Notes: generated from the letters alone by a model not told the origin. A DNA stretch of 64,000 nucleotides from Campylobacter sp. (GCF_019423325.1 NZ_JAHZBQ010000002.1:248001-312000), one strand, 5' to 3'. Shown: positions 15,829-24,846, counted from the stretch's first letter. Numbers and translations: made by a program.

Positions 15829-17181
15829 CTATCGCTCTCTGCGCCTTGCCAAAAGATAAAACAAGATGATCGCCGCCAAAACTGCCGCGATTGCGGCGTA
15901 AATTTTACCCATGCCGCCGTAGCTTTTGGAGTCGTCGCTTAAATACAGATTTATTATCGCGCCGTTGTCCGTTGAAATTTCAAGCTTCGCGCCCTTTACA
16001 CCGTTTAGCTTTACGCGCAGCATATTTGCCGCGGGACTTGAAATTTCGGGCTTATCCATAAAGGAGTAGCTGGTTTTGTAGCTTTTCATCAAATCGTTGC
16101 AGTCTTTCGGGGTTACGAATATGTCGTAAAACGCGCCATTTTTCACGCTCAAATTTTCTCCGCCTTGCACGACGAAGTATCTAAATTTAGGCGCTTGCGT
16201 GATAAACTCCCACCGCAGCGTTTTTTGCTTCCCGTCCTGCTCGTAATTGAACTCCGCGCCATATTTGGCGTCAAATTTAAAAACATCTCTGCTGAAAAGC
16301 ACGAACTGCCTATCGCTTAAAATGGCGTTAGGATCGGAGTTTTTGTCTAAAATTTTAACGTTTTGAAGCTCCCTGCCGCCTTCGTAAATTTTAAAACTTT
16401 TCATCGCTATGGGCGGTCCCACGGCATTAAATTCTACGCTTACGGGATTTGCGGTGATTTTGCACTCTGGCATGGGGTCTGGAATTTCATTGCTGAAAAA
16501 TGCAAGCGCGGGCTCGTCGTTCGGGTAATAGACATAGGGGTGCGAGTTTAGCGCGGTGGCGCTTTTGAACTTATCCTCCCTCATCCGTAGCGTTTCGTTT
16601 TTGCACATCCCCAGTAGAAATTTGCCGCTTCCTTCGTCGTTTAAATTCCGCGAGCAAAAGGCGTTAAGGCGCGAATTCCCCATCTCAAAAACGTAGCTGC
16701 TTTTTTTGCCGTGCTCAAAATAACCGATGCCGATCTCATCCGAGGCAAAATCCAAAAATGCAAATCTATGGTAAATCGCGCTTAAAAGCCCGTCGATCGC
16801 GCTTTTTAGATCGCTTGAATTATAGGATAAATTTTCCCTCACGACAGCATTATAGCCTGCGTAAAAAGCGCGCTTTGACGGATTTTCACCCGTAAAATTC
16901 GGTCTGCCCGGAGTCTCGTCGTGCGACATCGCCTCGTTTGCGACGACATATTTTGCGTGATTAAGCGCGGAGGTGTTTAAAATTTCATTCTGCGAAAGCT
17001 GATTTAGCCCCGATTTTGCGCGCACATTGTTGATGTATCTTAGCGGATCGTCGTAAAAGGAAAAGCCGCTCATCGCAACGAGCGGCTGTTTTAAATTTGA
17101 GGGGGTGTTTTCGCATGCGGCAAAAAGCGCGCAGATCGCCCCAAGGCCCAGGAGCCTAAGCCGTAGGGCCCGCTTTAGCAA
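15829..17181 (-). CDS. CAP/SCP-domain lipoprotein with C-terminal membrane helix
   Basis: The protein has 450 residues. A signal peptide ending in the lipobox LFAAC predicts a lipid anchor. Residues about 45-175 form a CAP (cysteine-rich secretory protein/PR-1) domain, with YINNVRAKSGLNQLSQNEIL, LNHAKYVV, MSHDE and GENP matching the family's His/Glu cavity residues. A long beta-rich region follows, and the protein ends with a membrane helix (IYAAIAAVLAAIILFYLLA) and a basic tail, an odd combination with an N-terminal lipid anchor. The TTG start, preceded by GAGGGGG, lies inside pckA, so the two genes overlap by 26 bases. CAP proteins of bacteria are mostly uncharacterised, with roles proposed at the envelope. 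Confidence 0.7.
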   Translation of the reverse strand: MLKRALRLRLLGLGAICALFAACENTPSNLKQPLVAMSGFSFYDDPLRYINNVRAKSGLNQLSQNEILNTSALNHAKYVVANEAMSHDETPGRPNFTGENPSKRAFYAGYNAVVRENLSYNSSDLKSAIDGLLSAIYHRFAFLDFASDEIGIGYFEHGKKSSYVFEMGNSRLNAFCSRNLNDEGSGKFLLGMCKNETLRMREDKFKSATALNSHPYVYYPNDEPALAFFSNEIPDPMPECKITANPVSVEFNAVGPPIAMKSFKIYEGGRELQNVKILDKNSDPNAILSDRQFVLFSRDVFKFDAKYGAEFNYEQDGKQKTLRWEFITQAPKFRYFVVQGGENLSVKNGAFYDIFVTPKDCNDLMKSYKTSYSFMDKPEISSPAANMLRVKLNGVKGAKLEISTDNGAIINLYLSDDSKSYGGMGKIYAAIAAVLAAIILFYLLARRRER

Positions 17182-18739
17182 ACTCGACCCCCTCTTTTAC
17201 GTCCTCGTAGCGTTTAAAATTCTCTTCAAACATCTTTGCAAGCTTATCGCGCGTGATTTTATATTCCGCCGGGTGCGTCCACGTATTGATCGGATTTAGT
17301 AGCTTCGTCTCGACGCCTGCGAGTTCTTTTGGGATCGCGAGGTTAAATTTCTCGAAATTTTCAAATTCGCACTTTTTGATACTGCCGTCTAGGATCGCGT
17401 TTATGCACGCGCGCGTGGCTTTGATGCTCATTCGCTTACCCACGCCGTACGCGCCGCCGCTCCAGCCTGTGTTTACGAGATAGACGCTGACGCCATGTTT
17501 GTCGATCTTTTCGCCCAGCAGCTTAGCGTAAACGGTCGGGTGCAGCGGCATAAACGGCTCGCCGAAGCACGCGCTAAAGGTCGCCACCGGCTCGGTGATA
17601 CCGCGCTCGGTGCCCGCGACTTTTGCCGTGTAGCCGCTTAGGAAATAATACATCGCTTGCTCCTTAGTAAGCTTTGCGACCGGCGGCAAAACGCCGAATG
17701 CGTCGGCGGTCAGGAATATTATGTTTTTCGGATGGCCGCCCGCGGAGCTTGGCTCGTAGCCCTCGATATGATAGATCGGGTAGCTAACGCGGGTGTTTTC
17801 GGTCTTGCTGCCGTCTTTGTAGTCCACTACGCCCGCCTCATCCGCGACCACGTTTTCAAGCAGCGCGTCGCGTTTGATCGCGGCGTAAATTTCAGGCTCG
17901 CTGCTCGGGTCTAAATTTATGCACTTCGCGTAGCAGCCGCCCTCGAAGTTAAATATCCCCTCATCGTCCCAGCCGTGCTCATCGTCGCCTATTAGCTTGC
18001 GGTTCGGATCGGTCGAGAGCGTCGTTTTACCCGTGCCGCTTAGACCGAAAAATAGCGCCGTGTCGCCCTCTTTGCCCACGTTTGCCGAGCAGTGCATCGA
18101 CATCTTACCCGCAAGCGGCAGCCAGTAGTTCATCATCGAAAAAATTCCCTTTTTCATCTCGCCGCCGTACCACGTGCCGCCGATAACCGCGACGTTTTCC
18201 TCGACGTTAAAGATAACGAAAACGTCGGAGTTTAGCCCGTCGCTCGCGTAATCTTCGTTTTTGCATTTGCACGCGTTGTAAACGACAAAATCGGGATGAA
18301 ATTCCGCTAGCTCGCTCTCGCTTGGGCGGATGAACATATTTTTAACAAAATGCGCCTGCCACGCGACTTCGGTTACGAAACGCACATTTTTGCGGCTGGA
18401 TTTACTGGCGCCGCAATAGGCGTCTTGGATAAAGATTTCCTTGCCGCTTAGTTGAGCTTTGGCTTTGGCTAAAAGCTTATCGAAAAGCTCTTTTGAGATG
18501 GGCTGATTTACCTTGCCCCAGGCGATGTATTTTTGGCTCGGGTCCTGCTTTACGAAGTACTTGTCCTTAGGGCTGCGACCCGTAAAGATGCCCGTGTCCA
18601 CCATAAAGGTGCCGTTGCTTGATACGCGTCCTTCACCCCTTGCCTTTTCAAGCTCGAAAAGCTCGTCGTAGCTTAGGTTGTGATTGATTTTTTTGATATT
18701 TTTAAGACCTAGTTTGTCCAAATCATTCGGAGTTGTCAT
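17156..18739 (-). CDS. pckA: phosphoenolpyruvate carboxykinase (ATP)
   Basis: This enzyme interconverts oxaloacetate + ATP and phosphoenolpyruvate + CO2 + ADP. The kinase-1a P-loop GLSGTGKTTLS, the GDDEHGWDDEGIFNFEGGCY signature and RSPKDKYFV substrate-loop residues are present, and the 527-residue length is normal. In an asaccharolytic campylobacter it is the entry to gluconeogenesis. It sits beside the biotinylated carboxylase subunit, which supplies or removes oxaloacetate. A TATAAT (18782-18787, minus) and an AAAAGGAC ribosome site precede it. Confidence 0.95.
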   Translation of the reverse strand: MTTPNDLDKLGLKNIKKINHNLSYDELFELEKARGEGRVSSNGTFMVDTGIFTGRSPKDKYFVKQDPSQKYIAWGKVNQPISKELFDKLLAKAKAQLSGKEIFIQDAYCGASKSSRKNVRFVTEVAWQAHFVKNMFIRPSESELAEFHPDFVVYNACKCKNEDYASDGLNSDVFVIFNVEENVAVIGGTWYGGEMKKGIFSMMNYWLPLAGKMSMHCSANVGKEGDTALFFGLSGTGKTTLSTDPNRKLIGDDEHGWDDEGIFNFEGGCYAKCINLDPSSEPEIYAAIKRDALLENVVADEAGVVDYKDGSKTENTRVSYPIYHIEGYEPSSAGGHPKNIIFLTADAFGVLPPVAKLTKEQAMYYFLSGYTAKVAGTERGITEPVATFSACFGEPFMPLHPTVYAKLLGEKIDKHGVSVYLVNTGWSGGAYGVGKRMSIKATRACINAILDGSIKKCEFENFEKFNLAIPKELAGVETKLLNPINTWTHPAEYKITRDKLAKMFEENFKRYEDVKEGVEFAKAGPTA

Positions 18740-18781
18740 TTTGCGTCCTTTTTAAATTAAATTTTGATAAAAGATTGCGCT

Positions 18782-18787
18782 ATTATA
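18782..18787 (-). promoter_or_regulatory. -10 box TATAAT upstream of pckA
   Basis: The complement reads AGCTATAATAGCG about 43 bases before the pckA ATG. It lies between the pycB terminator hairpin and pckA. Confidence 0.5.
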
Positions 18788-18835
18788 GCTTAAAATTTAG
18801 GTGAGCTCGCTTAAGCGCTGAGGATGATCGCCATG

Positions 18836-18865
18836 AAATTTAGGCGGAAGCGCCCGCCTAAATTT
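18836..18865 (-). terminator. hairpin downstream of the carboxylase B subunit gene
   Basis: Twelve-base perfect arms (AAATTTAGGCGG at 18836-18847 and its complement at 18854-18865) enclose a six-base loop, seven bases past the stop. The T-tail on the minus strand is short, so termination may be imperfect. Confidence 0.6.
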
Positions 18866-18871
18866 TAGAGC

Positions 18872-20710
18872 TTATCTTAAAATCGCGAGCACCTGATCGG
18901 CATCGACCGTATCGCCTTGAGCGATCAAAATTTTATCGATTACGCCATCACGCGGGCTTTCGATATTTATCTCCATCTTCATCGCTTCAAGCACGATGAC
19001 ATTCTGTCCTGCCTTAACAGCGTCGCCTTCCTTTATTAAAATTTTAAATACATTACTAGGAAGCGTCGCTTTTATATCGTTATCGTCCGCACCGCCTCGC
19101 GCGTCAGCAGTGGGCTGCTCGCCGGCGGAGCGTTGCGGCTGCGGCTTTGCGGGCGCTGAGGTATCGAAGCTGACGTCGTATCGATCACCGTTTACGAGCA
19201 CGTTTTGTCCGGCAAATTCTACGTTGTAAATTTTGCCGTTAATCTTAACATCAAATTTGCCGTTTTTAGAAATACCGCTTTGATGGCTTACGGCGGGTGC
19301 TACGTCCTCTTTTTTGCGGCTCATCACCTTGCCCTCGCCTTTTAAAAACGCGATGCCCTTTTCTTTGCACGCAAGCGCGATAAATATATTCTCCTCGCTA
19401 GGCTCGATGCCCTGCTCGCGTAGAATCTTCTGCGCATACGCGACGCTCTTGCTCTCGTCGGTATCGGCGATATCTACGGCGTGTTTGGTCGTAGGCTGTA
19501 GTCCGAGCTGCTCCGCCGCCAGCTTAATCACGCCTTCATCCGGCTTAACGGGCGTTTTGCCGAAATAACCTAACACCATCTTGCCGTAGCCCTCGGCAAT
19601 CTTTTTCCACGGACCAAACATTACGTTGTTAAACGCTTGCTGGAAATAAAACTGGCTAACCGGCGTTACGCTCGTGCCGAAGCCGCCCTTTTCGACGACC
19701 TCGCGCATGGCCTTGATGACGGCTGGGAATTTGTCTAAAATTTTATTATCGCGCATCATCTGGGTGTTTGCGGTAAGTGCGCCTCCAGGCATCGGGCTAA
19801 ACGGAATGAGCGGGCTTACCTGCGTGGCCTCGGGCGGCATGAAGTAATCCTTCAAGCACTCGCCCAAAACCTCTTCGTATTTTAAAATTTTCTCTGCATC
19901 CAGGCCCAGGTCGAAATTTTGCCCCTTCGTCGCGTGCAGCAGCGTAAGGATGTCCGGCTGGCTAGTGCCGCCGCTTACGGGATGCGCGGCAAGGTCGATG
20001 CCGTCTACGCCCGCAACGAGCGCAGCCTGATAGCATGCGACGCTAACGCCCGCCGTCTCGTGGGTGTGCAGGCGGATATGCACGCCGTCGCCTAAAATTT
20101 TACGCGCGCGCTTGATCGTTTCATAGACCTTCTGCGGGCTGCTGGTGCCGCTTGCGTCTTTGAAGCAGACGCTATCAAACGGAATCTGCGCTTCTAAAAT
20201 TTGACGCAGAATTCTCTCATAAAACGCCGCGTCGTGCGCGCCGCTGCATCCGGGCGGCAGATCCATCATCGTAACCACGACTTCGTGTTTAAGACCGTGG
20301 CGATGTATGCACTCGCCGCTAAATTTTAAATTTTCCACGTCGTTTAACGCATCGAAATTTCGAATCGTCGTCGTGCCGTGCTTGGCAAAAAGCTTGGCGT
20401 GCAGATCGATGATCTCGCGGCTGCCTGTATCGAGCGTGACGGTATTTACGCCGCGGCTAAGAGTTTGCAGGTTCGCCTCAGGTCCCACGATGCTTCTAAA
20501 TTTATCCATCATCTCAAAGGCGTCTTCGTTTAGGTAAAAATATAGGCTCTGAAACCGCGCGCCGCCGCCGAACTCGAAGTGCGTGATGCCCGCGTCTTTG
20601 GCCGCGCTAACGGCAGGCAGGAAGTCCTCCATCGCCACGCGCGCGCCGAAAACAGACTGAAATCCGTCGCGAAAGGTCGTATCCATAACGTCGATAAGCT
20701 TTTTAGCCAT
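18872..20710 (-). CDS. pycB: pyruvate carboxylase subunit B / oxaloacetate decarboxylase alpha-type subunit
   Basis: The 612-residue protein has an HMGL-like carboxyltransferase domain at the N-terminus (DTTFRDGFQSV, RLHTHETAGVSVACY, DLAAHPVSGGTSQPD), a PYC/OADA conserved domain in the middle, and a C-terminal biotinyl domain with the lysine in VLEAMKMEIN. In C. jejuni the equivalent next to pckA is the B subunit of a two-subunit pyruvate carboxylase; the same fold also makes Na+-pumping oxaloacetate decarboxylase alpha subunits. No OadB or OadG gene is adjacent here, which favours the carboxylase reading. AGGAG precedes the ATG. Confidence 0.88.
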   Translation of the reverse strand: MAKKLIDVMDTTFRDGFQSVFGARVAMEDFLPAVSAAKDAGITHFEFGGGARFQSLYFYLNEDAFEMMDKFRSIVGPEANLQTLSRGVNTVTLDTGSREIIDLHAKLFAKHGTTTIRNFDALNDVENLKFSGECIHRHGLKHEVVVTMMDLPPGCSGAHDAAFYERILRQILEAQIPFDSVCFKDASGTSSPQKVYETIKRARKILGDGVHIRLHTHETAGVSVACYQAALVAGVDGIDLAAHPVSGGTSQPDILTLLHATKGQNFDLGLDAEKILKYEEVLGECLKDYFMPPEATQVSPLIPFSPMPGGALTANTQMMRDNKILDKFPAVIKAMREVVEKGGFGTSVTPVSQFYFQQAFNNVMFGPWKKIAEGYGKMVLGYFGKTPVKPDEGVIKLAAEQLGLQPTTKHAVDIADTDESKSVAYAQKILREQGIEPSEENIFIALACKEKGIAFLKGEGKVMSRKKEDVAPAVSHQSGISKNGKFDVKINGKIYNVEFAGQNVLVNGDRYDVSFDTSAPAKPQPQRSAGEQPTADARGGADDNDIKATLPSNVFKILIKEGDAVKAGQNVIVLEAMKMEINIESPRDGVIDKILIAQGDTVDADQVLAILR

Positions 20711-20751
20711 TTTTAGCTCCTAGGTTAAATTTAGCGTGAATTTTAATATTT

Positions 20752-22113
20752 CTAGCCTAAAAAAGCTTTTAAACCAAAAACCCCCGGAAAGATTGCGAGC
20801 GTTAATAGCACTAGAATTTGCAATAAAATAAAAGGTAGCACGCCCTTATAAATGTCCGTAGTATGGATTTGCGGCGGCGTCACGCCCTTTAAGAAAAATA
20901 TCGAAAATCCAAATGGCGGCGTCATAAACGATGTTTGTAAATTTACAGCGATTAAGATCGCAAACCACACGGGATTGATATGCAAAGACTCTACTATCGG
21001 CAAAAGTATCGGCAAAATGATATATGAAATTTCGACATAATCGAGAAAAAATCCAAGCACTATGATAACTACCATCGTAAGCGCGATAAATCCCCATGCT
21101 TGACCGGGCAGATTTTCCATAAAATTTTTTACGACCTCATCTCCGCCCGTGTAAGAAAAAATCATCGAAAATGCCGTGGCGCCCATCAAAATCATAAAAA
21201 CCATGCCCGAAATTTTAGCGGTATTTTTTAGCGCGTCATAGATCAGCCTAAACGAAAACGTGCGGTATAAAACAGCTAGCACTATCGCACCCAAGCAGCC
21301 TACCGACGAGCTCTCCGTAGGCGTAGCGATGCCTGCAAAAATAGATCCCAAGACGAGCAAAATCAGCACGAGCACCGGCACGACGTTTTTAAGCGCGATA
21401 AAAATTTGCTTTGATTTACTAAGCCCCTCTAGCGGCGGAACAGGCGGCGCATAATCTTTGCAAATATATGAAATAATCGCGATATAAATTACATAAAAAC
21501 CCACTAGCACAAGCCCAGGAATAACTGCTGCAGAGAAAAGATCGCCCACCGAAACAGAAAGTATATCGCCTAAAATAATCAGCACGATAGAAGGCGGGAT
21601 AATCTGCCCAAGCGTGCCCGCAGCAGCGATGGTGCCGGTAGCTAGAGGCTTATCGTAGCCGTATTTCATCATCACGGGCAGGCTGATGACGCCCATAGCG
21701 ATGACAGTCGCACCCACGATGCCCGTCGTAGCCGCAAGTAACGCGCCTACCAAAACGGTGCTGATCGCCACGCCGCCTCGTACGCCGCCGAATAAAAATG
21801 CCATCGACTCTAATAAACGCTCCGCAAGGCGAGTCTTTTGCAAAATCATACCCATCAAAATAAAAAGCGGCACCGAAATTAGCAGCTGATTTTCCATAAT
21901 CGAGTAAATTCTATTAGGCATCAGTGAAAAAAACTGCCTGCTCATATCCTCGAAAGCTTCGGTTAAAATTTCAAAGCCCTGCGCGTAATCCCACGCCTCA
22001 CTAAGTCCGTAGATAAAGCCGAAAATCACAGCCACGGCGCCGAACGTAAACGCAACGGGAAATCCCAGTAGCAGCATAAAAAGCGCTGCCGCAAACATCA
22101 CTATGCCTATCAT
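20752..22113 (-). CDS. TRAP transporter large permease (DctM-type)
   Basis: This protein of about 453 residues has twelve or so hydrophobic segments. The family pattern shows in GFPVAFTFGAVAV near the N-terminus, the GGVRGGVAISTVLVGALLAATTGIVGATV stretch, and ATPTESSSVGCLGA. Together with the small permease it forms the membrane part of a tripartite ATP-independent periplasmic (TRAP) importer driven by Na+ or H+ gradients, usually for carboxylates. I chose the ATG at 22113, next to an AAGGTGG-like ribosome site; a longer frame to 22155 lacks one. The substrate is undetermined. Confidence 0.88.
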   Translation of the reverse strand: MIGIVMFAAALFMLLLGFPVAFTFGAVAVIFGFIYGLSEAWDYAQGFEILTEAFEDMSRQFFSLMPNRIYSIMENQLLISVPLFILMGMILQKTRLAERLLESMAFLFGGVRGGVAISTVLVGALLAATTGIVGATVIAMGVISLPVMMKYGYDKPLATGTIAAAGTLGQIIPPSIVLIILGDILSVSVGDLFSAAVIPGLVLVGFYVIYIAIISYICKDYAPPVPPLEGLSKSKQIFIALKNVVPVLVLILLVLGSIFAGIATPTESSSVGCLGAIVLAVLYRTFSFRLIYDALKNTAKISGMVFMILMGATAFSMIFSYTGGDEVVKNFMENLPGQAWGFIALTMVVIIVLGFFLDYVEISYIILPILLPIVESLHINPVWFAILIAVNLQTSFMTPPFGFSIFFLKGVTPPQIHTTDIYKGVLPFILLQILVLLTLAIFPGVFGLKAFLG

Positions 22114-22206
22114 AGCTCGCCACCTTTTATCTCGCCTCGGTAAAATTCCGCCCAAGCGCGAAAAGCGTAAAATTTATATAATTTTAAATTTAAGCTCATT
22201 TTGCCC

Positions 22207-22776
22207 TCACACACTCTGTGCGCCCGAAGAATTCCCACTAAGAAATTCCGAGCCTTTGTTTTCCCTAACATCAAGCAGGGCGTTAATATTTTTAATCAAA
22301 AATCCAAATGCGTAGATAAATAAAAACGCATAGCTAAGCGTGATTGCGGACTTGATGATCCAAAGATGCTCCATACCGCCGGGATTGGCGCTGGCCTCAT
22401 GGCTCGTATAAGCCTCGCTCACATAATCGATCGAAAAAAACGCCACGAGCGCTACGAAAGGCAAAATGAAAAATATCGTGCCTAAGATATTTATGAGTGC
22501 TTTTGCAGTGGGATTAAATTTTTCGTAAAAAATATCCACGCGAACGTGAGCATTTTCTTTAAGCGCGTAGGTCACACCGAATAAAAACATCGCCGAATAT
22601 AGCCACCATGTAAGTTCTTGCATAGCGACGGAATTTGCGGCTGGAAAAAGATAACGCGCCACAACATTGTAAAAAACGACTATAACTAAAAGCGCCAAAA
22701 ATACGATACTCAATACGCCTAAAATATTTGCGAACGCATCAAAAGCTCTTTCTAATTTGCGTAAAAAATTCCTCAA
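22207..22776 (-). CDS. TRAP transporter small permease (DctQ-type)
   Basis: The protein has 189 residues and four membrane helices. MQELTWWLYSAMFLFGVTYALKE, with the following HVRVDIFYEKF, is the typical DctQ core. The TTG start at 22776 has AAAGGG seven bases upstream. It lies 93 bp before the large permease gene on the same strand. The periplasmic solute-binding subunit (DctP or TAXI) that normally accompanies the pair is absent from this window: the next gene upstream is divergent and the next downstream is pycB. Confidence 0.85.
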   Translation of the reverse strand: MRNFLRKLERAFDAFANILGVLSIVFLALLVIVVFYNVVARYLFPAANSVAMQELTWWLYSAMFLFGVTYALKENAHVRVDIFYEKFNPTAKALINILGTIFFILPFVALVAFFSIDYVSEAYTSHEASANPGGMEHLWIIKSAITLSYAFLFIYAFGFLIKNINALLDVRENKGSEFLSGNSSGAQSV

Positions 22777-22872
22777 AATTTTACCCTTTGCTTGAAATTT
22801 TTGTTATAAAAGCTGGGATTTTAGCAAAAATATCTGCAATTTATTATAAAATTATGCGCGGAAAGGATTTTT

Positions 22873-23529
22873 ATGATTTTAAAATTTCAAAACAGATACT
22901 CTAAAAAATTTCTCGCTTTTTGCGCTATCTGGGCGCTTTTTTGGCTAGCATTTTCATATTTTTTCTTGCAAAAATTCCTTTTTATCTATCCGGAAAGCTT
23001 TAGCATTCACGTGAGATTCGCACTTTGCGCCATAGCGCTAGGAGCGGTGATTTTAGCGGTTTGCGGCAAGGACATTTACGGCGCTATCTGCGGATATGCG
23101 GTGTGGTTTTACGGCGCGACGCTGGGCTTTGTATCGTCATTAAATTTAGCTAAAATTCACACGGTGCTGCGAGGGAGCGGAGATATGAGCGGGATGAGCG
23201 GCTGTGGTGGAGCGGTGAAATTTTTAAATTTTGATCTAAGAGTAGTGCCAATTTTTAAGCCATTTAATAGCTGCGCATTCGACGTACCAGTGGTGCCGAC
23301 CGATACAACGCTAGAGGGGCTGCAAGCCAAACTAACGGCGCTTTATAGCGGAGGCTGGTATCTATTCCCGGCAAGTAAAAACGTGGATTTAGCACAATTT
23401 TGGAGTTTTATCTTTATATTTTTCGGAACTGTTTGGATAATTGGAATTTTTCTTGGATTTATAAATAAAAGGGCGTGGGATTTAAGTCCCACGCAAAATA
23501 GGTTATTGGACGATAATAAGAGCGTTTGA
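22873..23529 (+). CDS. DsbB-like inner-membrane protein lacking the first CXXC
   Basis: The 218-residue protein has four to five membrane helices. The second half fits the long-loop DsbB/DsbI branch of epsilonproteobacteria as I recall it: YGATLGFVSSLNLAKIH, a periplasmic loop with Cys residues in a SGCGG motif and in PFNSCAFDVP, then GGWYLFPASKNVDLAQFW. DsbB proteins normally carry a CXXC just before the VRFA...LCIALG helix. Here that position reads SFSI before HVRFALCAIALG, so the quinone-coupled disulfide pair appears missing. It may be a non-catalytic or specialised paralogue. Its last 27 bases overlap the convergent pseudopilin gene. Confidence 0.55.
   Translation: MILKFQNRYSKKFLAFCAIWALFWLAFSYFFLQKFLFIYPESFSIHVRFALCAIALGAVILAVCGKDIYGAICGYAVWFYGATLGFVSSLNLAKIHTVLRGSGDMSGMSGCGGAVKFLNFDLRVVPIFKPFNSCAFDVPVVPTDTTLEGLQAKLTALYSGGWYLFPASKNVDLAQFWSFIFIFFGTVWIIGIFLGFINKRAWDLSPTQNRLLDDNKSV
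23463..23494 (-). terminator. intrinsic terminator of the pseudopilin gene, inside the opposing coding region
   Basis: Eight-base perfect arms GCGTGGGA (23473-23480) and TCCCACGC (23487-23494) with a six-base loop lie eight bases after the pseudopilin stop. On the minus strand they are followed by CCTTTTATTT. The same bases encode the C-terminal region of the DsbB-like protein on the plus strand. Confidence 0.7.
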
Positions 23530-23886
23530 ACTATAGATATTATCTATATTTTTAAGTCCCGGCATACTCCATACCCGATCACATAAACCATCTCTGCCTT
23601 TGGTTAAAGTAACTTGCTCCTTGTTATCATATGTATATGTAGCGCAGATATTACCTTTAACCTTTATAGGATTTGGCACATTCATCATTTGTGAAAAATC
23701 CTGGTTATATTCACCTTGTGCCGTATAGTAACCCATTAAATCGTTGAGTGACGTAGCTACGTTATGCGCCGTCCTCACTACTTCAGCATCGTCTCTAGTA
23801 GCTGCTAGTTTTGGGATGGCAATTGCCGCCAAAACACCTAAAATCACGATCACGAAAATTAATTCGATCATAGTAAAACCCTTCAT
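23503..23886 (-). CDS. type II secretion / type IV pilin-like pseudopilin
   Basis: The protein has 127 residues with a textbook prepilin N-terminus: MKG then FTMIELIFVIVILGVLAAIA, with Gly at -1 and Glu at +5 for prepilin peptidase cleavage and N-methylation. Two Cys residues near residues 81 and 101 may form a disulfide loop. It resembles GspG/PulG-type pseudopilins, which in campylobacters take part in DNA uptake (the transformation apparatus) as well as secretion. It is a single-gene unit: TATAAT at 23921-23926, AAAGGA before the ATG, and a hairpin terminator right after the stop. Confidence 0.85.
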   Translation of the reverse strand: MKGFTMIELIFVIVILGVLAAIAIPKLAATRDDAEVVRTAHNVATSLNDLMGYYTAQGEYNQDFSQMMNVPNPIKVKGNICATYTYDNKEQVTLTKGRDGLCDRVWSMPGLKNIDNIYSSNALIIVQ

Positions 23887-23920
23887 GTTTTTATCCTTTG
23901 ATAAAAAATTTTGGACTTAC

Positions 23921-23926
23921 ATTATA
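23921..23926 (-). promoter_or_regulatory. -10 box TATAAT of the pseudopilin gene
   Basis: The complement reads CCTATAATGTAAG 34 bases before the start codon, with AT-rich sequence upstream as expected for Campylobacter vegetative promoters. Confidence 0.55.
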
Positions 23927-23948
23927 GGACGTTTACTATAAATTTAGC

Positions 23949-24722
23949 TTAAAAATTCTTTGCAAACTCTAACATTTCAGATAAATTTTTCATAGCACTC
24001 GCGCCGACCGCCAAATAGTGGTTATTTATCAGGCTTTTTCCGTTATAAAGCGGTGCCTTCATCGTCTTTAGATCTACTACCGCTCCGCCGCTTTGATGCA
24101 GCAAAAAATCCCCCGCGGCGATGTCCCAAAGCGAGCAGTCGCTAAATCTCGCATATGCGCTGGCGCCCCCCTCGGCTAAAATACAAAATTTTATCGCAGA
24201 GCCTTTGCACATTAGTTGCATTCCAAATTTCTGCGCAAATTGCACGTATTTTGCGGATCTGCTATAGTGCCCTTGCATGAAGATTTGCGGCGCGCTAGTG
24301 GGGCGAGCGAGCAGTACGCCGTTTTTATAAACTCCGCCGCCATTTGAGCTATATATATCGCCGCTTATTGGTATGCTGATCACTGCTAAAATTGGGCGCC
24401 CATGCTCGATCAGCGCAATGCAGACGCAAAACTCGCCGTTGCGCGCGATAAACTCCTTTGTGCCGTCCAGCGGATCTATCAGCCAAAATCTCTCCTCACT
24501 CATGCGCCGTTTGCTATCCAGTACGCACTCTTCCGAGCAGATCGCGATGCCGCTAGGCTCCAGCGTGCGCATTATCACATCATTTGCCGCGAGATCGGCA
24601 TTCGTAAGTGGCGATCTGTCCGCTTTGACAAAGACATCGAATTTGTCGTAGTTTTGCATTATCGCGACGTTTGCCTTTTTCGCGGCATCCTCGGCAAGCG
24701 CCAAAAGCTCATCCAAGCCCAC
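23949..24722 (-). CDS. cysQ: 3'(2'),5'-bisphosphate nucleotidase / inositol monophosphatase family
   Basis: The 257-residue enzyme has the metal-dependent phosphatase signatures LIDPLDGTKEFI (residues near 81-92) and WDIAAGDFLLHQSGG (near 200), plus an upstream Glu pair in CSEECVLD. The TKEF variant after DPLDG is typical of CysQ, which removes 3'-phosphoadenosine 5'-phosphate from sulfate assimilation. An inositol-phosphatase activity cannot be excluded. The GTG start has AAGGAG five bases upstream. The gene lies alone between the pseudopilin and a divergent SapC-like gene. Confidence 0.82.
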   Translation of the reverse strand: MGLDELLALAEDAAKKANVAIMQNYDKFDVFVKADRSPLTNADLAANDVIMRTLEPSGIAICSEECVLDSKRRMSEERFWLIDPLDGTKEFIARNGEFCVCIALIEHGRPILAVISIPISGDIYSSNGGGVYKNGVLLARPTSAPQIFMQGHYSRSAKYVQFAQKFGMQLMCKGSAIKFCILAEGGASAYARFSDCSLWDIAAGDFLLHQSGGAVVDLKTMKAPLYNGKSLINNHYLAVGASAMKNLSEMLEFAKNF

Positions 24723-24840
24723 TTTCGCTCCTTAAATTTACCGGCAATTCTATCAAATTTAAAATTCCAAACGTCTAAATTTACGCAAATAAAAACAAGT
24801 GAAATTTCAAAATCCTTTAGAATTTTAATATTCTTTTTTA

Positions 24841-24846
24841 TATAAT
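24841..24846 (+). promoter_or_regulatory. -10 box TATAAT of the SapC-like gene
   Basis: TATAAT follows a T-rich stretch (TTCTTTTTTA) and lies 25 bases before the ATG, with AAAGGAT as the ribosome site. It has the shape of a strong Campylobacter vegetative promoter. Confidence 0.6.
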
